Source: DASYVD01 sp036000545
GTDB lineage: Bacteria > Actinomycetota > UBA4738 > CALAEC01
Assembly: GCA_036000545.1 (NCBI GenBank)
Contig: DASYVD010000082.1
Span: 1-15,382, forward strand
Reading direction: 5' to 3'
DNA length: 15,382 nucleotides
Shown one piece after another: positions 5,852 to 13,838 of the stretch. Under the pieces are notes generated by a model that saw only the letters and a program-made list of their open reading frames with translations, did not search any database and had not been told where the DNA came from. The translations under genes were made by a program, and so were the position numbers. Numbering within the stretch: position 1 is the stretch's first letter; every line of letters begins with the position of its first letter.

Positions 5852-6505
5852 TCAGGGTCGAGGCCCAGTCCAGACAGGGCGCTCGGTGGAATCATCGTCG
5901 ACCGTCTGGACGCCGCCGGATCCGGGGCGGACAAGGCCCCGAGCCCGCTCCCGGGCCAACGCGACGAGCAAGCCCCGCCGCTCGTCGGGCTCTGGCTCGG
6001 CCGGCCCTCGGGATACCCGGCAATCGCCTACCCGGAGGAGCCGTCCGCCCAGGACGAGCGGAGCCGGACGGCCGGCGAACCGGCGCGAGGCGTGCAGGTG
6101 GGGCGTCGTGGATTGGCCCGTGTCGCCCACCCGGCCGATCATGTCCCCCGCCTCCACGGGCCCCGTGTCCTCGATGGTGTCCAGGTGGGCCATATGGATC
6201 CGCTCCCGGCCGTCCTCGGAGATCCAGAGCACGGAGTTCCCCCAACCGTCCTCGCCGACCCGCGAGAACACCCTGACCCGGCCATCCTCGGGAGCCAGGA
6301 TCGGCCACCGGTAGTCGGTGGGACTCCCCATGTCCAGGGCCGGCCCGAATCCCTCGGGCGTGCCGTGATTGGGGTGAGTGGTGGCGCACCACTCCTTCCC
6401 CTTCGGGAAGACGTCTCCGACGGTTGCGGAGGCCGGGAGCGAGACGAGCGCCGGGAGGAACCCGAGCAACGCAAGCAGAAGCGGATGGGGAAGCTTTGCG
6501 GGCAC
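5852..6505 (-). CDS. Secreted M23 (LytM-like) peptidase-fold protein, first zinc His not in place
   Basis: The 217-residue product has a signal peptide: hydrophobic segment about 8-23 and likely cleavage after PASA at residue 27, so it acts outside the membrane. A LytM/M23 fold is indicated by ALDMGSP with Asp58, APEDGRV (71-77), WGNSV (88-92), MAHL with His107, and PHLH (135-138). M23 metallopeptidases cut peptidoglycan cross-links using His (in HxxxD), Asp and the second His of HxH. Here the position four before Asp58 is Gly54, and the nearest upstream His are 44 and 47. It may use a shifted ligand or be inactive, like EnvC/NlpD-type regulators. The C-terminal 75 residues are Arg/Pro/Gly-rich and not recognisable. 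The GTG at 6505 has AGGG 8 nt upstream and a promoter-like box at 6512-6520. Confidence 0.82.
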   Translation of the reverse strand: MPAKLPHPLLLALLGFLPALVSLPASATVGDVFPKGKEWCATTHPNHGTPEGFGPALDMGSPTDYRWPILAPEDGRVRVFSRVGEDGWGNSVLWISEDGRERIHMAHLDTIEDTGPVEAGDMIGRVGDTGQSTTPHLHASRRFAGRPAPLVLGGRLLRVGDCRVSRGPAEPEPDERRGLLVALARERARGLVRPGSGGVQTVDDDSTERPVWTGPRP

Positions 6506-6511
6506 CGGGGA

Positions 6512-6541
6512 ACCCTAGCAGGCCAGGCAGGCGAATCACAA
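6512..6541 (-). promoter_or_regulatory. Candidate promoter of the M23-like gene, leaderless spacing
   Basis: On the minus strand TGC-TAGGGT (6512-6520) is an extended -10 of TANNNT type ending 6 nt before the GTG at 6505. TTGTGA (6536-6541) lies 18 bp upstream and matches TTGACA at 4 of 6 positions. The predicted transcript starts on or next to the start codon. Confidence 0.45.
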
Positions 6542-6543
6542 CA

Positions 6544-6561
6544 TTTCCGCGGGTCCGGAAA
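6544..6561. repeat. Inverted repeat TTTCCG-N6-CGGAAA upstream of the M23-like gene
   Basis: A perfect 6-bp inverted repeat with a 6-nt centre lies in the 110-bp rsmE-M23 gap, just upstream of the candidate -35 box. It has no T tract on the minus strand, so it fits an operator or a weak hairpin after rsmE better than an intrinsic terminator. Confidence 0.3.
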
Positions 6562-6615
6562 GAGAAGCTGGTTTCGCCCGAATCGCCGTGAGAGTCCGGT
6601 TTCTCGAAACGGTCG

Positions 6616-7350
6616 CTACCCCAGGCGGCCGTACCGGGCCAGGGCCACGGCGGCCGCCACGACAGCGGCGGTCTCCGTGCGAAGCACGTTGGGTCCGAGG
6701 GAGGCGAGGAGGGCACCCTGCTCTGCGGCGGCCGCCGCGGCCACCTCGGAAATCCCTCCCTCAGGACCAACGACCAGGCCCAGTCGCTCGGGCGGTTCGT
6801 CCGGGAGCAGCCCCAGAAGCCCGTCGTCCGCGTGCTCCCACAGCACGATGGTCGGGCCGTCCCGAAGCGCCTCGGTGAGGGCTTCGCCCCACCCGAGAGG
6901 GCCGCGAACCTCGGGGAGGAACCGGCGCCTGGACTGCTTGGCCGCCTCGCGGGCCACGGCCTCTGCCCTCTCGCCCGCCTTGAGCGCTCGCTCCCCCTTC
7001 CACCTTCGTACGCTGCGAGCCGCCTCTACCAGCACGATCTCGTCCGCCCCGACCTCGGTGAGCTTCTGCACCGCCCAGGTCAGGCGGTCCCCCTTCGGCG
7101 GCGAGAGCAGGACTCGAAGGATCGGTAGGGGCCGGGATTCCCCCACTCGCTCCTCGACCTCGCCCTCCAGGAGCAGTCCGGATGCCCGGACCACCCGGCA
7201 CCGAGCCAGCCCGCCGCGCCCATCCGACGAGGTGAACCGGTCGCCCTGGCGCAGACGCAGCGACCGGATGGCGTGGTGCGCGTCATCCGCCGAGAGGATG
7301 ACGGTCTCGCCGGGCTGAGGGGCCCCGGCGAAGAAGTGGGGAACGCCCAT
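6616..7350 (-). CDS. rsmE: 16S rRNA (uracil1498-N3)-methyltransferase RsmE
   Basis: RsmE is a SPOUT-class methyltransferase that uses S-adenosylmethionine to methylate U1498 of 16S rRNA. The 244-residue protein has an N-terminal PUA-like part (about 1-70) and the conserved SPPKGDRLTW-QKLTEVGADEI segment near 83-105. The SAM-binding trefoil knot carries VVGPEGGIS (193-201) and LGPNVLRTETA (218-228). Length is normal. The ATG at 7350 is 14 bp after the dnaJ stop and has no Shine-Dalgarno, so translation probably relies on dnaJ readout or a weak site. rsmE follows dnaJ in many actinobacteria. Confidence 0.95.
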   Translation of the reverse strand: MGVPHFFAGAPQPGETVILSADDAHHAIRSLRLRQGDRFTSSDGRGGLARCRVVRASGLLLEGEVEERVGESRPLPILRVLLSPPKGDRLTWAVQKLTEVGADEIVLVEAARSVRRWKGERALKAGERAEAVAREAAKQSRRRFLPEVRGPLGWGEALTEALRDGPTIVLWEHADDGLLGLLPDEPPERLGLVVGPEGGISEVAAAAAAEQGALLASLGPNVLRTETAAVVAAAVALARYGRLG

Positions 7351-7364
7351 GGCTGGGCGGGGCG

Positions 7365-8468
7365 CTAGTCGCGCTGCCGCAGGCGGCCGGGCAGGGGGCC
7401 CGCCCCCGGCAGCTCCCCGCGCATCCGGGCGAGCTCCTCGACGAGCTTCCGCTCCTCCTTCGGAAGATCGTCCGGGACCACCACGTCCACCTCGACGTAG
7501 AGGTCGCCGCGGCCTCGCCGCCCGAGGTGCTGGAGGCCCAACCCGCGGAGACGAAGGAGGGTGCCCGGGCGGGCACCCCGAGGGATGGTCAGGAGGCGGG
7601 GCCCGTCGAGCGTGGGGAGCTCCACAGTGGCCCCCAGGATCGCCTGGGTCACCGGGACCTCCAGCGTGCAGAACAGGTCTTCCCCTCGTCGCTCGAACAG
7701 CGGGTGCGGAGTGACGCGAAGCGTGAGGTACAGGTCGCCGGCCAGCCCGCCGTGCCTGCCGTGCTCACCACCCGCCTGCACACGCAGCTCCATGCCGTCG
7801 GAGACTCCGCCGGGGATCTCCACGGACACCGCCTGGGCCTGGGGGACCCTGCCCTCGCCGCCGCAGTCCTTGCACGGCGAGGCGATCTGTTCACCGGTCC
7901 CCTCGCAGGTTCCGCAGGTCCGGGAGGTCATCACCGTCCCGAACACGCTCCGCCGAACGTCGGAGATCTCTCCCGTCCCTCCGCACCGGCTGCACCGGCT
8001 GGGGAAGGTCCCCGGCTCGCAGCCGTTACCGCCACATCGGGCGCATTCCTCCAGGCTCTCCACCTGGAGCTCCTTCTGCGCCCCGAAGGCGGCCTCCTCG
8101 AAGGTGAGGTCGAGGACGGCGTGGAGGTCCGCGCCACGACGGGTCCGGGTTGGCCGGCCCCGGGTGCGCGTCCGGGTGAAGGTTCCGCCGAAGAACGCGC
8201 TGAACAGGTCGGAGAGGTCGGGCCCGAACCCGAACATGTCCGGGGTCAGCCCCTCACCGCCGAACATGTCGTACTGGCGACGCTTGTGGGGATCGGAAAG
8301 CGTCTGGTAGGCCAGGTTGATCTCCTTGAATCGCCGGTCGGCTTCGGGATCCTGGCTCACGTCGGGATGGTACTGGCGGGCGAGCTTGCGGTAAGCCCGC
8401 TTGATCTCCTCACTCGACGCATCGGGCGGGACCCCGAGGACCTGGTACAGGTCGCGAGCCTGGGTCAT
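7365..8468 (-). CDS. dnaJ: Chaperone DnaJ (Hsp40), DnaJ2-type by context
   Basis: DnaJ stimulates DnaK ATPase and delivers unfolded proteins. The 367-residue protein has a J domain with HPD at 34-36 and a short Gly/Phe region (about 69-95). Four zinc-binding CxxCxGxG units start at Cys142, Cys159, Cys185 and Cys199, followed by the C-terminal substrate domains. It lies 26 bp after hrcA, the usual place of the second DnaJ of actinobacteria, hence DnaJ2. The ATG at 8468 has no Shine-Dalgarno; a TACACT box ends 9 nt upstream, so it may have its own short-leader promoter as well as transcription from hrcA. The basic stretch TRTRTRGRPTRTRR (about 98-111) after the Gly/Phe region is Arg/Thr repetitive. 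Confidence 0.96.
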   Translation of the reverse strand: MTQARDLYQVLGVPPDASSEEIKRAYRKLARQYHPDVSQDPEADRRFKEINLAYQTLSDPHKRRQYDMFGGEGLTPDMFGFGPDLSDLFSAFFGGTFTRTRTRGRPTRTRRGADLHAVLDLTFEEAAFGAQKELQVESLEECARCGGNGCEPGTFPSRCSRCGGTGEISDVRRSVFGTVMTSRTCGTCEGTGEQIASPCKDCGGEGRVPQAQAVSVEIPGGVSDGMELRVQAGGEHGRHGGLAGDLYLTLRVTPHPLFERRGEDLFCTLEVPVTQAILGATVELPTLDGPRLLTIPRGARPGTLLRLRGLGLQHLGRRGRGDLYVEVDVVVPDDLPKEERKLVEELARMRGELPGAGPLPGRLRQRD

Positions 8469-8477
8469 CGAGACGAG

Positions 8478-8483
8478 AGTGTA
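8478..8483 (-). promoter_or_regulatory. Candidate -10 box TACACT of dnaJ
   Basis: TACACT (TANNNT type) lies in the 26-bp hrcA-dnaJ gap and ends 9 nt before the dnaJ ATG, which has no Shine-Dalgarno. It suggests a near-leaderless internal promoter. No clear -35 was seen. Confidence 0.35.
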
Positions 8484-8494
8484 ACGGCCGGAGG

Positions 8495-9598
8495 CTATCC
8501 GGCCATGGCGTCGACGATCTCGGTCAGCCGGCGAGCCACCGCATCCACGGAGGAGATGACGGTCAGGTATTCCATCCGGGTCGGCCCGACGACCGCGATG
8601 GCGCCGACGGGCCTCCCCCCGGCCAGATACGGGGCCACCACCACGCTGGCCTCACGCATGGCCTGGAGAGGGATCTCGTGACCGATGAGCACGGTGACGT
8701 CCTCGCGCTCCGCCGGCAGCCCCCGAAACAGCCGCAGCACCGCGGCCTCCTCGTCGAGGGCCTCGAACAGCTGCCGCACGGTCTCCCGGCGCTCGAAGGC
8801 CTCCTCGATCTTGGCCACGCCACCCAGGAATGCGTGCTCGGCACCTTGCTCGAGGTCCCGGAAAGCCGACCCCACCGCGGCGAGCAAGGACCGCTGGTTG
8901 CCTTCCGCCCGGGCGGTGAGGGCCTCCACGCGATCGCCCGCCTGGCCGAACGAGAGGTCATTGATCTCCCGGACCAGGGCCTCGGAGACCCCCCGGACTG
9001 CCGCCTCATCCCCGGCAGCCGGGAGCTCCAGGACCCTCTTGTCCACCCGACCGGTGTCGGACACGACCAGGAGGAGCGCGGTCGAGCCGAGCGGGACCAG
9101 TTCGGCCCGGACGACCTTGCTTCCCTCGACCACCGGGGTGAGGGCCACCGCGGCGTAATGGGTGAGGCGGGACAGGACCTGCGCGGTCCGCCGGAGGGCC
9201 TCCTCGACGTCGCCCTGGAGCTCGGACAGCGACTCGGCGATGGCCCGCCGCTGTCCCGGTGAGAGGCGCGGAGGGGCGGGCAGGGTGTCGACGTAGAAGC
9301 GGTAGCCGAGATCTGTGGGAATCCGTCCGGCAGAGGTGTGAGGCTGCTCGAGGAAGCCCAGCTCGGTGAGAAGAGCCATATCGTTGCGGATGGTCGCGGG
9401 GCTCACGCCGAGGCGGTACCGCACCGCTACGGTCCCGCTCCCAACCGGCTCCGCCGACCGGATGTAGTCCGTGACCACGGCGCGGAGCACGACCGCCGTC
9501 CGCGGCCCGAGGTCCGCCACGGCCTCGCCAGGCCGTGGGGCCTCCCCAGCTCTCCGGCGGGCGGGCCGGGAGCTTGCCCGAGCGCGCTTCGCTGTCAT
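8495..9598 (-). CDS. hrcA: Heat-inducible transcription repressor HrcA
   Basis: HrcA represses chaperone genes by binding the CIRCE inverted repeat and needs chaperonin for its active fold. From the ATG at 9598 the protein has 367 residues. After a basic, low-complexity N-terminal extension of about 30 residues comes the winged helix (VSPATIRNDM at 65-74, HTSAGRIPT at 87-95). The long dimerisation/GAF-like part ends with GPTRMEY and a DAVARRLTEIVD helix. The extension is longer than usual: many homologues begin near the LGPRTAVVLRAVV segment, so GTG codons further in are possible. The GTG at 9625 is less likely because it lies inside a CIRCE-like operator. GAGGAG directly touches the chosen ATG, closer than ideal. 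dnaJ follows 26 bp downstream. Confidence 0.94.
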   Translation of the reverse strand: MTAKRARASSRPARRRAGEAPRPGEAVADLGPRTAVVLRAVVTDYIRSAEPVGSGTVAVRYRLGVSPATIRNDMALLTELGFLEQPHTSAGRIPTDLGYRFYVDTLPAPPRLSPGQRRAIAESLSELQGDVEEALRRTAQVLSRLTHYAAVALTPVVEGSKVVRAELVPLGSTALLLVVSDTGRVDKRVLELPAAGDEAAVRGVSEALVREINDLSFGQAGDRVEALTARAEGNQRSLLAAVGSAFRDLEQGAEHAFLGGVAKIEEAFERRETVRQLFEALDEEAAVLRLFRGLPAEREDVTVLIGHEIPLQAMREASVVVAPYLAGGRPVGAIAVVGPTRMEYLTVISSVDAVARRLTEIVDAMAG

Positions 9599-9610
9599 CT
9601 CCTCGAACCC

Positions 9611-9616
9611 ATTATT
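9611..9616 (-). promoter_or_regulatory. Candidate -10 box AATAAT of hrcA
   Basis: AATAAT matches TATAAT at 5 of 6 positions and ends 12 nt before the ATG at 9598, giving a leader of only about 6 nt. The CIRCE-like repeat covers the -10/-35 interval of this promoter, where a repressor would block polymerase. No -35 consensus is visible. Confidence 0.45.
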
Positions 9617-9641
9617 AGCAGTCACGGGCTTCGAGTGCTAG
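9615..9641 (-). promoter_or_regulatory. CIRCE-like operator, predicted HrcA binding site
   Basis: On the minus strand CTAGCACTC-N9-GACTGCTAA matches the CIRCE consensus TTAGCACTC-N9-GAGTGCTAA at 16 of 18 positions with the exact 9-nt spacer. It lies directly upstream of hrcA, overlaps the candidate -10 box, and includes the stop codon and last codons of hemW. HrcA autoregulation through CIRCE is well known. Confidence 0.8.
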
Positions 9642-10741
9642 GACCAGGTCGTTTGCCAGCAACATCCCCCGGTCGGTGAGGGCGAACCGGCCGGCTCGGC
9701 GCCGGGCCAGCCCTCCGGAGAGATATGCCCGGGCGACGTCGGCGGGGACCCACGACTCGGGGACGCCGCGGGCCAGCCGAACCGACAGGAAGACCCGCTC
9801 CAGCTCTGCCTCGGCCGGGTCCGGGCGCTCCTCTCCCTCGATCGGCAGCCTCCCGGCCCCGAGCTGGTCCAGGTAGCGCTGCGGGAGGCGGACATTCCAC
9901 CATCGCCTGCCGTGATGGAAGGAGTGGGCCCCGGCGCCGAGCCCCAGGTACGGCCGACCCTCCCAGTAGCCCAGGTTGTGGAGGCACTCGTGTCCGGGCT
10001 GGGCCCAGTTCGACACTTCGTAGTGCTCGTATCCCCCGGCCGCCAAGCGTTCGCACGCGGCCTCGTACAGGTCGGCCTGGAGATCGGGGTCGGGAGCGGG
10101 GATCCGCCCGGAGGCGACCTTGTGGCGCAGCGGCGTTCCCGGCTCCACCGTGAGCGCATAGCACGAGAGGTGGTCGGGCTCGATGGCGACCGCCTCGTCC
10201 AGCGTTCCCCGCCACGAGGCCAGGGTCTCCCCCCGGGCGCCGTAGATGAAGTCGAGGTTCACATCGTCGAAGCCGGACGCTCTGGCGTCCCCAAAAGCGC
10301 GGCGGGCCGAGTCGGCCGAGTGGATGCGTTCGAGCGAGGCGAGCACCGCCGGGTCGAAGGACTGGACGCCCATCGACAGGCGAGTGATCCCGGCCGCGCG
10401 AAGCCGCTCCAGGTACGCCCGGTCGACGGTATCGGGGTTGGCCTCGCAGGTGACCTCGGCGCCCGGGGCGACGTCGAAGTGACCCCTGAAGGCTTCGATC
10501 AGCGCAGCGATGGCCTCGGGGGCGAGCGTGGTCGGAGTGCCGCCCCCGAGATAGATGGAGACGAAGCGTACGCCGGCCCATTCCCCCGCGTGCAGGCGGG
10601 CCTCCCTGCGGAGCGCATCGGCGTACGCGGGACCCAGATGCGACAGGCCTGCGTACGCGTTGAAGTCGCAGTATCCGCACCTCGTCAGGCAGAAGGGCAC
10701 GTGGACGTAGAGCCCGGCGTCGGCGGAAGCCGCGGACGGTC

Positions 10742-10745
<4 letters not shown>
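9615..10745 (-). CDS. hemW: HemW-type radical SAM protein (haem chaperone / coproporphyrinogen III oxidase-like)
   Basis: HemW is a radical SAM protein related to HemN; current evidence favours haem binding and delivery over coproporphyrinogen oxidation. The 376-residue protein has the 4Fe-4S motif CLTRCGYC (Cys19, Cys23, Cys26) followed by DF, with Phe28 where HemN has a fourth Cys, which separates HemW from HemN. SAM-binding GGGTPT is at 67-72, followed by EANPD and SMGVQSF. HNLGYW (the HNxxYW motif) and the C-terminal HemN_C-like winged helix fit. The GTG start at 10745 overlaps the lepA stop as GTGA. A longer frame upstream would lie inside lepA and is rejected. The 3' end carries the CIRCE-like repeat. 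lepA-hemW-hrcA order is standard in actinobacteria. Confidence 0.93.
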
Positions 10746-12550
<1,805 letters not shown>

Positions 12551-12556
12551 GCGGCC

Positions 12557-12562
12557 ATGGTA
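12557..12562 (-). promoter_or_regulatory. Candidate -10 box TACCAT of lepA
   Basis: TACCAT (TANNNT type) ends 6 nt before the lepA GTG at 12550, spacing that puts the transcription start on the start codon. No Shine-Dalgarno is present and no clear -35 is seen. It shares the 51-bp gap with the rpsT promoter. Confidence 0.45.
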
Positions 12563-12584
12563 GCCGGGCCCAATGGCTTCCACC

Positions 12585-12593
12585 TGCTAAACT
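12585..12593 (+). promoter_or_regulatory. Extended -10 promoter TGC-TAAACT of rpsT
   Basis: TGC-TAAACT is an extended -10 of TANNNT type; TAAACT (12588-12593) is followed by 8 nt and then the GTG of rpsT. No Shine-Dalgarno lies between, so the transcript probably begins at or within a base or two of the start codon. The -35 region (around 12565-12570) has no consensus, which an extended -10 can offset. Confidence 0.6.
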
Positions 12594-12601
12594 GCCCGCT
12601 C

Positions 12602-12868
12602 GTGGCCAACATCAAGTCGCAGATCAAGCGCAACCGCCAGAACGAGCGACGGCGTGTTCGCAATCAGGCCGTCCGCACCAGGCTGAAGTCCGAGGCCAAG
12701 AAGGTGCGCACGACTACCGAGGGCGGGGACCGAGAGGCAGCGGCGGCGCAGCTCCAGCGAGCGGCCCAACTGCTGGACAAGGCGGCGTCCAAGGGAGCGA
12801 TCCACAAGCGAACCGCGGCGCGGCGGAAGTCCCGGCTGGCTCGGAGGGTCGGTTCCTCCGAGAGCTGA
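12602..12868 (+). CDS. rpsT: 30S ribosomal protein S20
   Basis: S20 is a primary 16S rRNA-binding protein of the 30S body. The 88-residue product begins MANIKSQIKRNRQNERRR, is strongly basic, and continues with the KGAIHKRTAARRKSRLARR segment typical of S20; the length is standard. It is the only plus-strand gene in the window. It is divergent from lepA (51 bp) and convergent with holA, whose stop is 7 bp beyond its own. The GTG at 12602 has no Shine-Dalgarno and a -10-like box 8 nt upstream, so it is probably translated from a leaderless mRNA. No leader for S20 autoregulation can be seen. Confidence 0.97.
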   Translation: MANIKSQIKRNRQNERRRVRNQAVRTRLKSEAKKVRTTTEGGDREAAAAQLQRAAQLLDKAASKGAIHKRTAARRKSRLARRVGSSES

Positions 12869-12874
12869 CGGAGG
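12855..12874. terminator. Inverted repeat at the rpsT/holA convergent junction
   Basis: CCTCCG-N8-CGGAGG is a perfect 6-bp repeat that spans the rpsT stop and ends one base before the holA stop, in a junction only 7 bp long. It has no T tract on either strand. It may act as a weak shared terminator for both convergent units, but this is uncertain. Confidence 0.4.
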
Positions 12875-12875
12875 C

Positions 12876-13838
12876 CTAGCCGCGCCCCGCCGTCCGGGCC
12901 ACGTCCGGCGCCCCGGCGATCCGCACCAGGAGCTTTGCCAGAACCACGTCGCCCGGCGATCCCTGCTTGAGCAACCGATCGGCCTCGTTCACGTGCTCGT
13001 GCAGCCCGGCGAGCTCGCCTTCTGAGAAACGCCGGGCCTGGTCACGGTACCGCCGAACCTGCCAGTCGAACCGGAGTCCCGCGGCTCTGGCTGCTTCGGC
13101 GGGGGCCATGCGCTCGGGTAGGGCCCGGACCCGGAGCAGGTCCCTGAGGCGAGCGGCCAGACCTCCCAGGATCACCAGAGGCTCTTCCCGAGCGTCGAGG
13201 AGGGCGGCCAGCGTCCGCAGGGCCCCGCGGACGTCGCGCCCGAAGGCCAGGTCGGAGAGCTCCCAGACGCGCCGCTCCCCGAATCCCCGGAACTGGGCGC
13301 CGATCGTCTCCGGCGTGAGCCCCTCCTTCGGGAAGGCCGCGGCGATCTGCTCCACGGCCTGATCGAGGATGGCGGGGTCTTCCCCCAGCGTCTCGACGAG
13401 AGCCGAGGCGCCTGCGGGCGAGGCAGGCAGCCCCCGACGGCGTGCCCGGGCCCGCACCCACGCGGGCAGCTCGCGTCGTTCCACGGCCACCCGCCGGACC
13501 TCCACTTCTTTGGGGAGCGCTCTCGCAAGGGCGGCAGGAGGACCCTTCGCTCGGGGTCCCACCTCGACCAGGAGGACCAGTGTCGCGTCCGGCGACGGGG
13601 ACCGCGCGTAGCGAAGCACCTCATCGCGGCCTTCCTCGGGGAGGCTCCCGGCGTCGGTGATCAGGAGAGCGCGGGCCTCCCCGAACAGCGACGGCGTAGC
13701 CAGATCCCCCGTTCCCCCCGGAACCCACTCGGAGGCATCGACCTCGCGGGGCCGGACATCACCGAGAAGCTCTCGCGCCTCGGTACGAAGAAGGAAGGGG
13801 TCCTCGCCCCACAGGACGATCACGGGGGAATCGGTCAC
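12876..13838 (-). CDS. holA: DNA polymerase III delta subunit
   Basis: The delta subunit opens the beta sliding clamp within the clamp loader. The 320-residue protein fits the poorly conserved family by length, by the opening VIVLWGEDPFLL with a long following helix, by the ETLGEDPAILDQAVEQIA segment of the AAA+ lid, and by the C-terminal RLLKQGSPGDVVLAKLLVRI helix. Context is strong: comEC-holA-rpsT is a conserved neighbourhood in actinobacteria. The GTG at 13838 overlaps the comEC stop as GTGA, so it is translationally coupled; longer upstream frames would sit within comEC. No classical Walker motif is expected in delta, and none is seen. Confidence 0.92.
   Translation of the reverse strand: MTDSPVIVLWGEDPFLLRTEARELLGDVRPREVDASEWVPGGTGDLATPSLFGEARALLITDAGSLPEEGRDEVLRYARSPSPDATLVLLVEVGPRAKGPPAALARALPKEVEVRRVAVERRELPAWVRARARRRGLPASPAGASALVETLGEDPAILDQAVEQIAAAFPKEGLTPETIGAQFRGFGERRVWELSDLAFGRDVRGALRTLAALLDAREEPLVILGGLAARLRDLLRVRALPERMAPAEAARAAGLRFDWQVRRYRDQARRFSEGELAGLHEHVNEADRLLKQGSPGDVVLAKLLVRIAGAPDVARTAGRG

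Noticed and set aside
4512..6314. 600-codon open frame on the plus strand, opposite phoH and the HIT and M23-like genes
   Set aside because: It has no recognisable motif, no ribosome binding site, and a His/Gly/Arg-rich composition typical of the reverse frame of GC-rich genes. It crosses several real genes and their gaps.
6139..6474. Frameshift in the M23-like gene to explain the missing His
   Set aside because: Other frames over this part do not restore an HxxxD motif, and the chosen frame keeps later M23 motifs on both sides of the affected position.
9623..9625. GTG at 9625 as the hrcA start
   Set aside because: It lies inside the CIRCE-like repeat and upstream of the candidate -10 box, and would extend an already long N-terminus; ATG at 9598 fits better.
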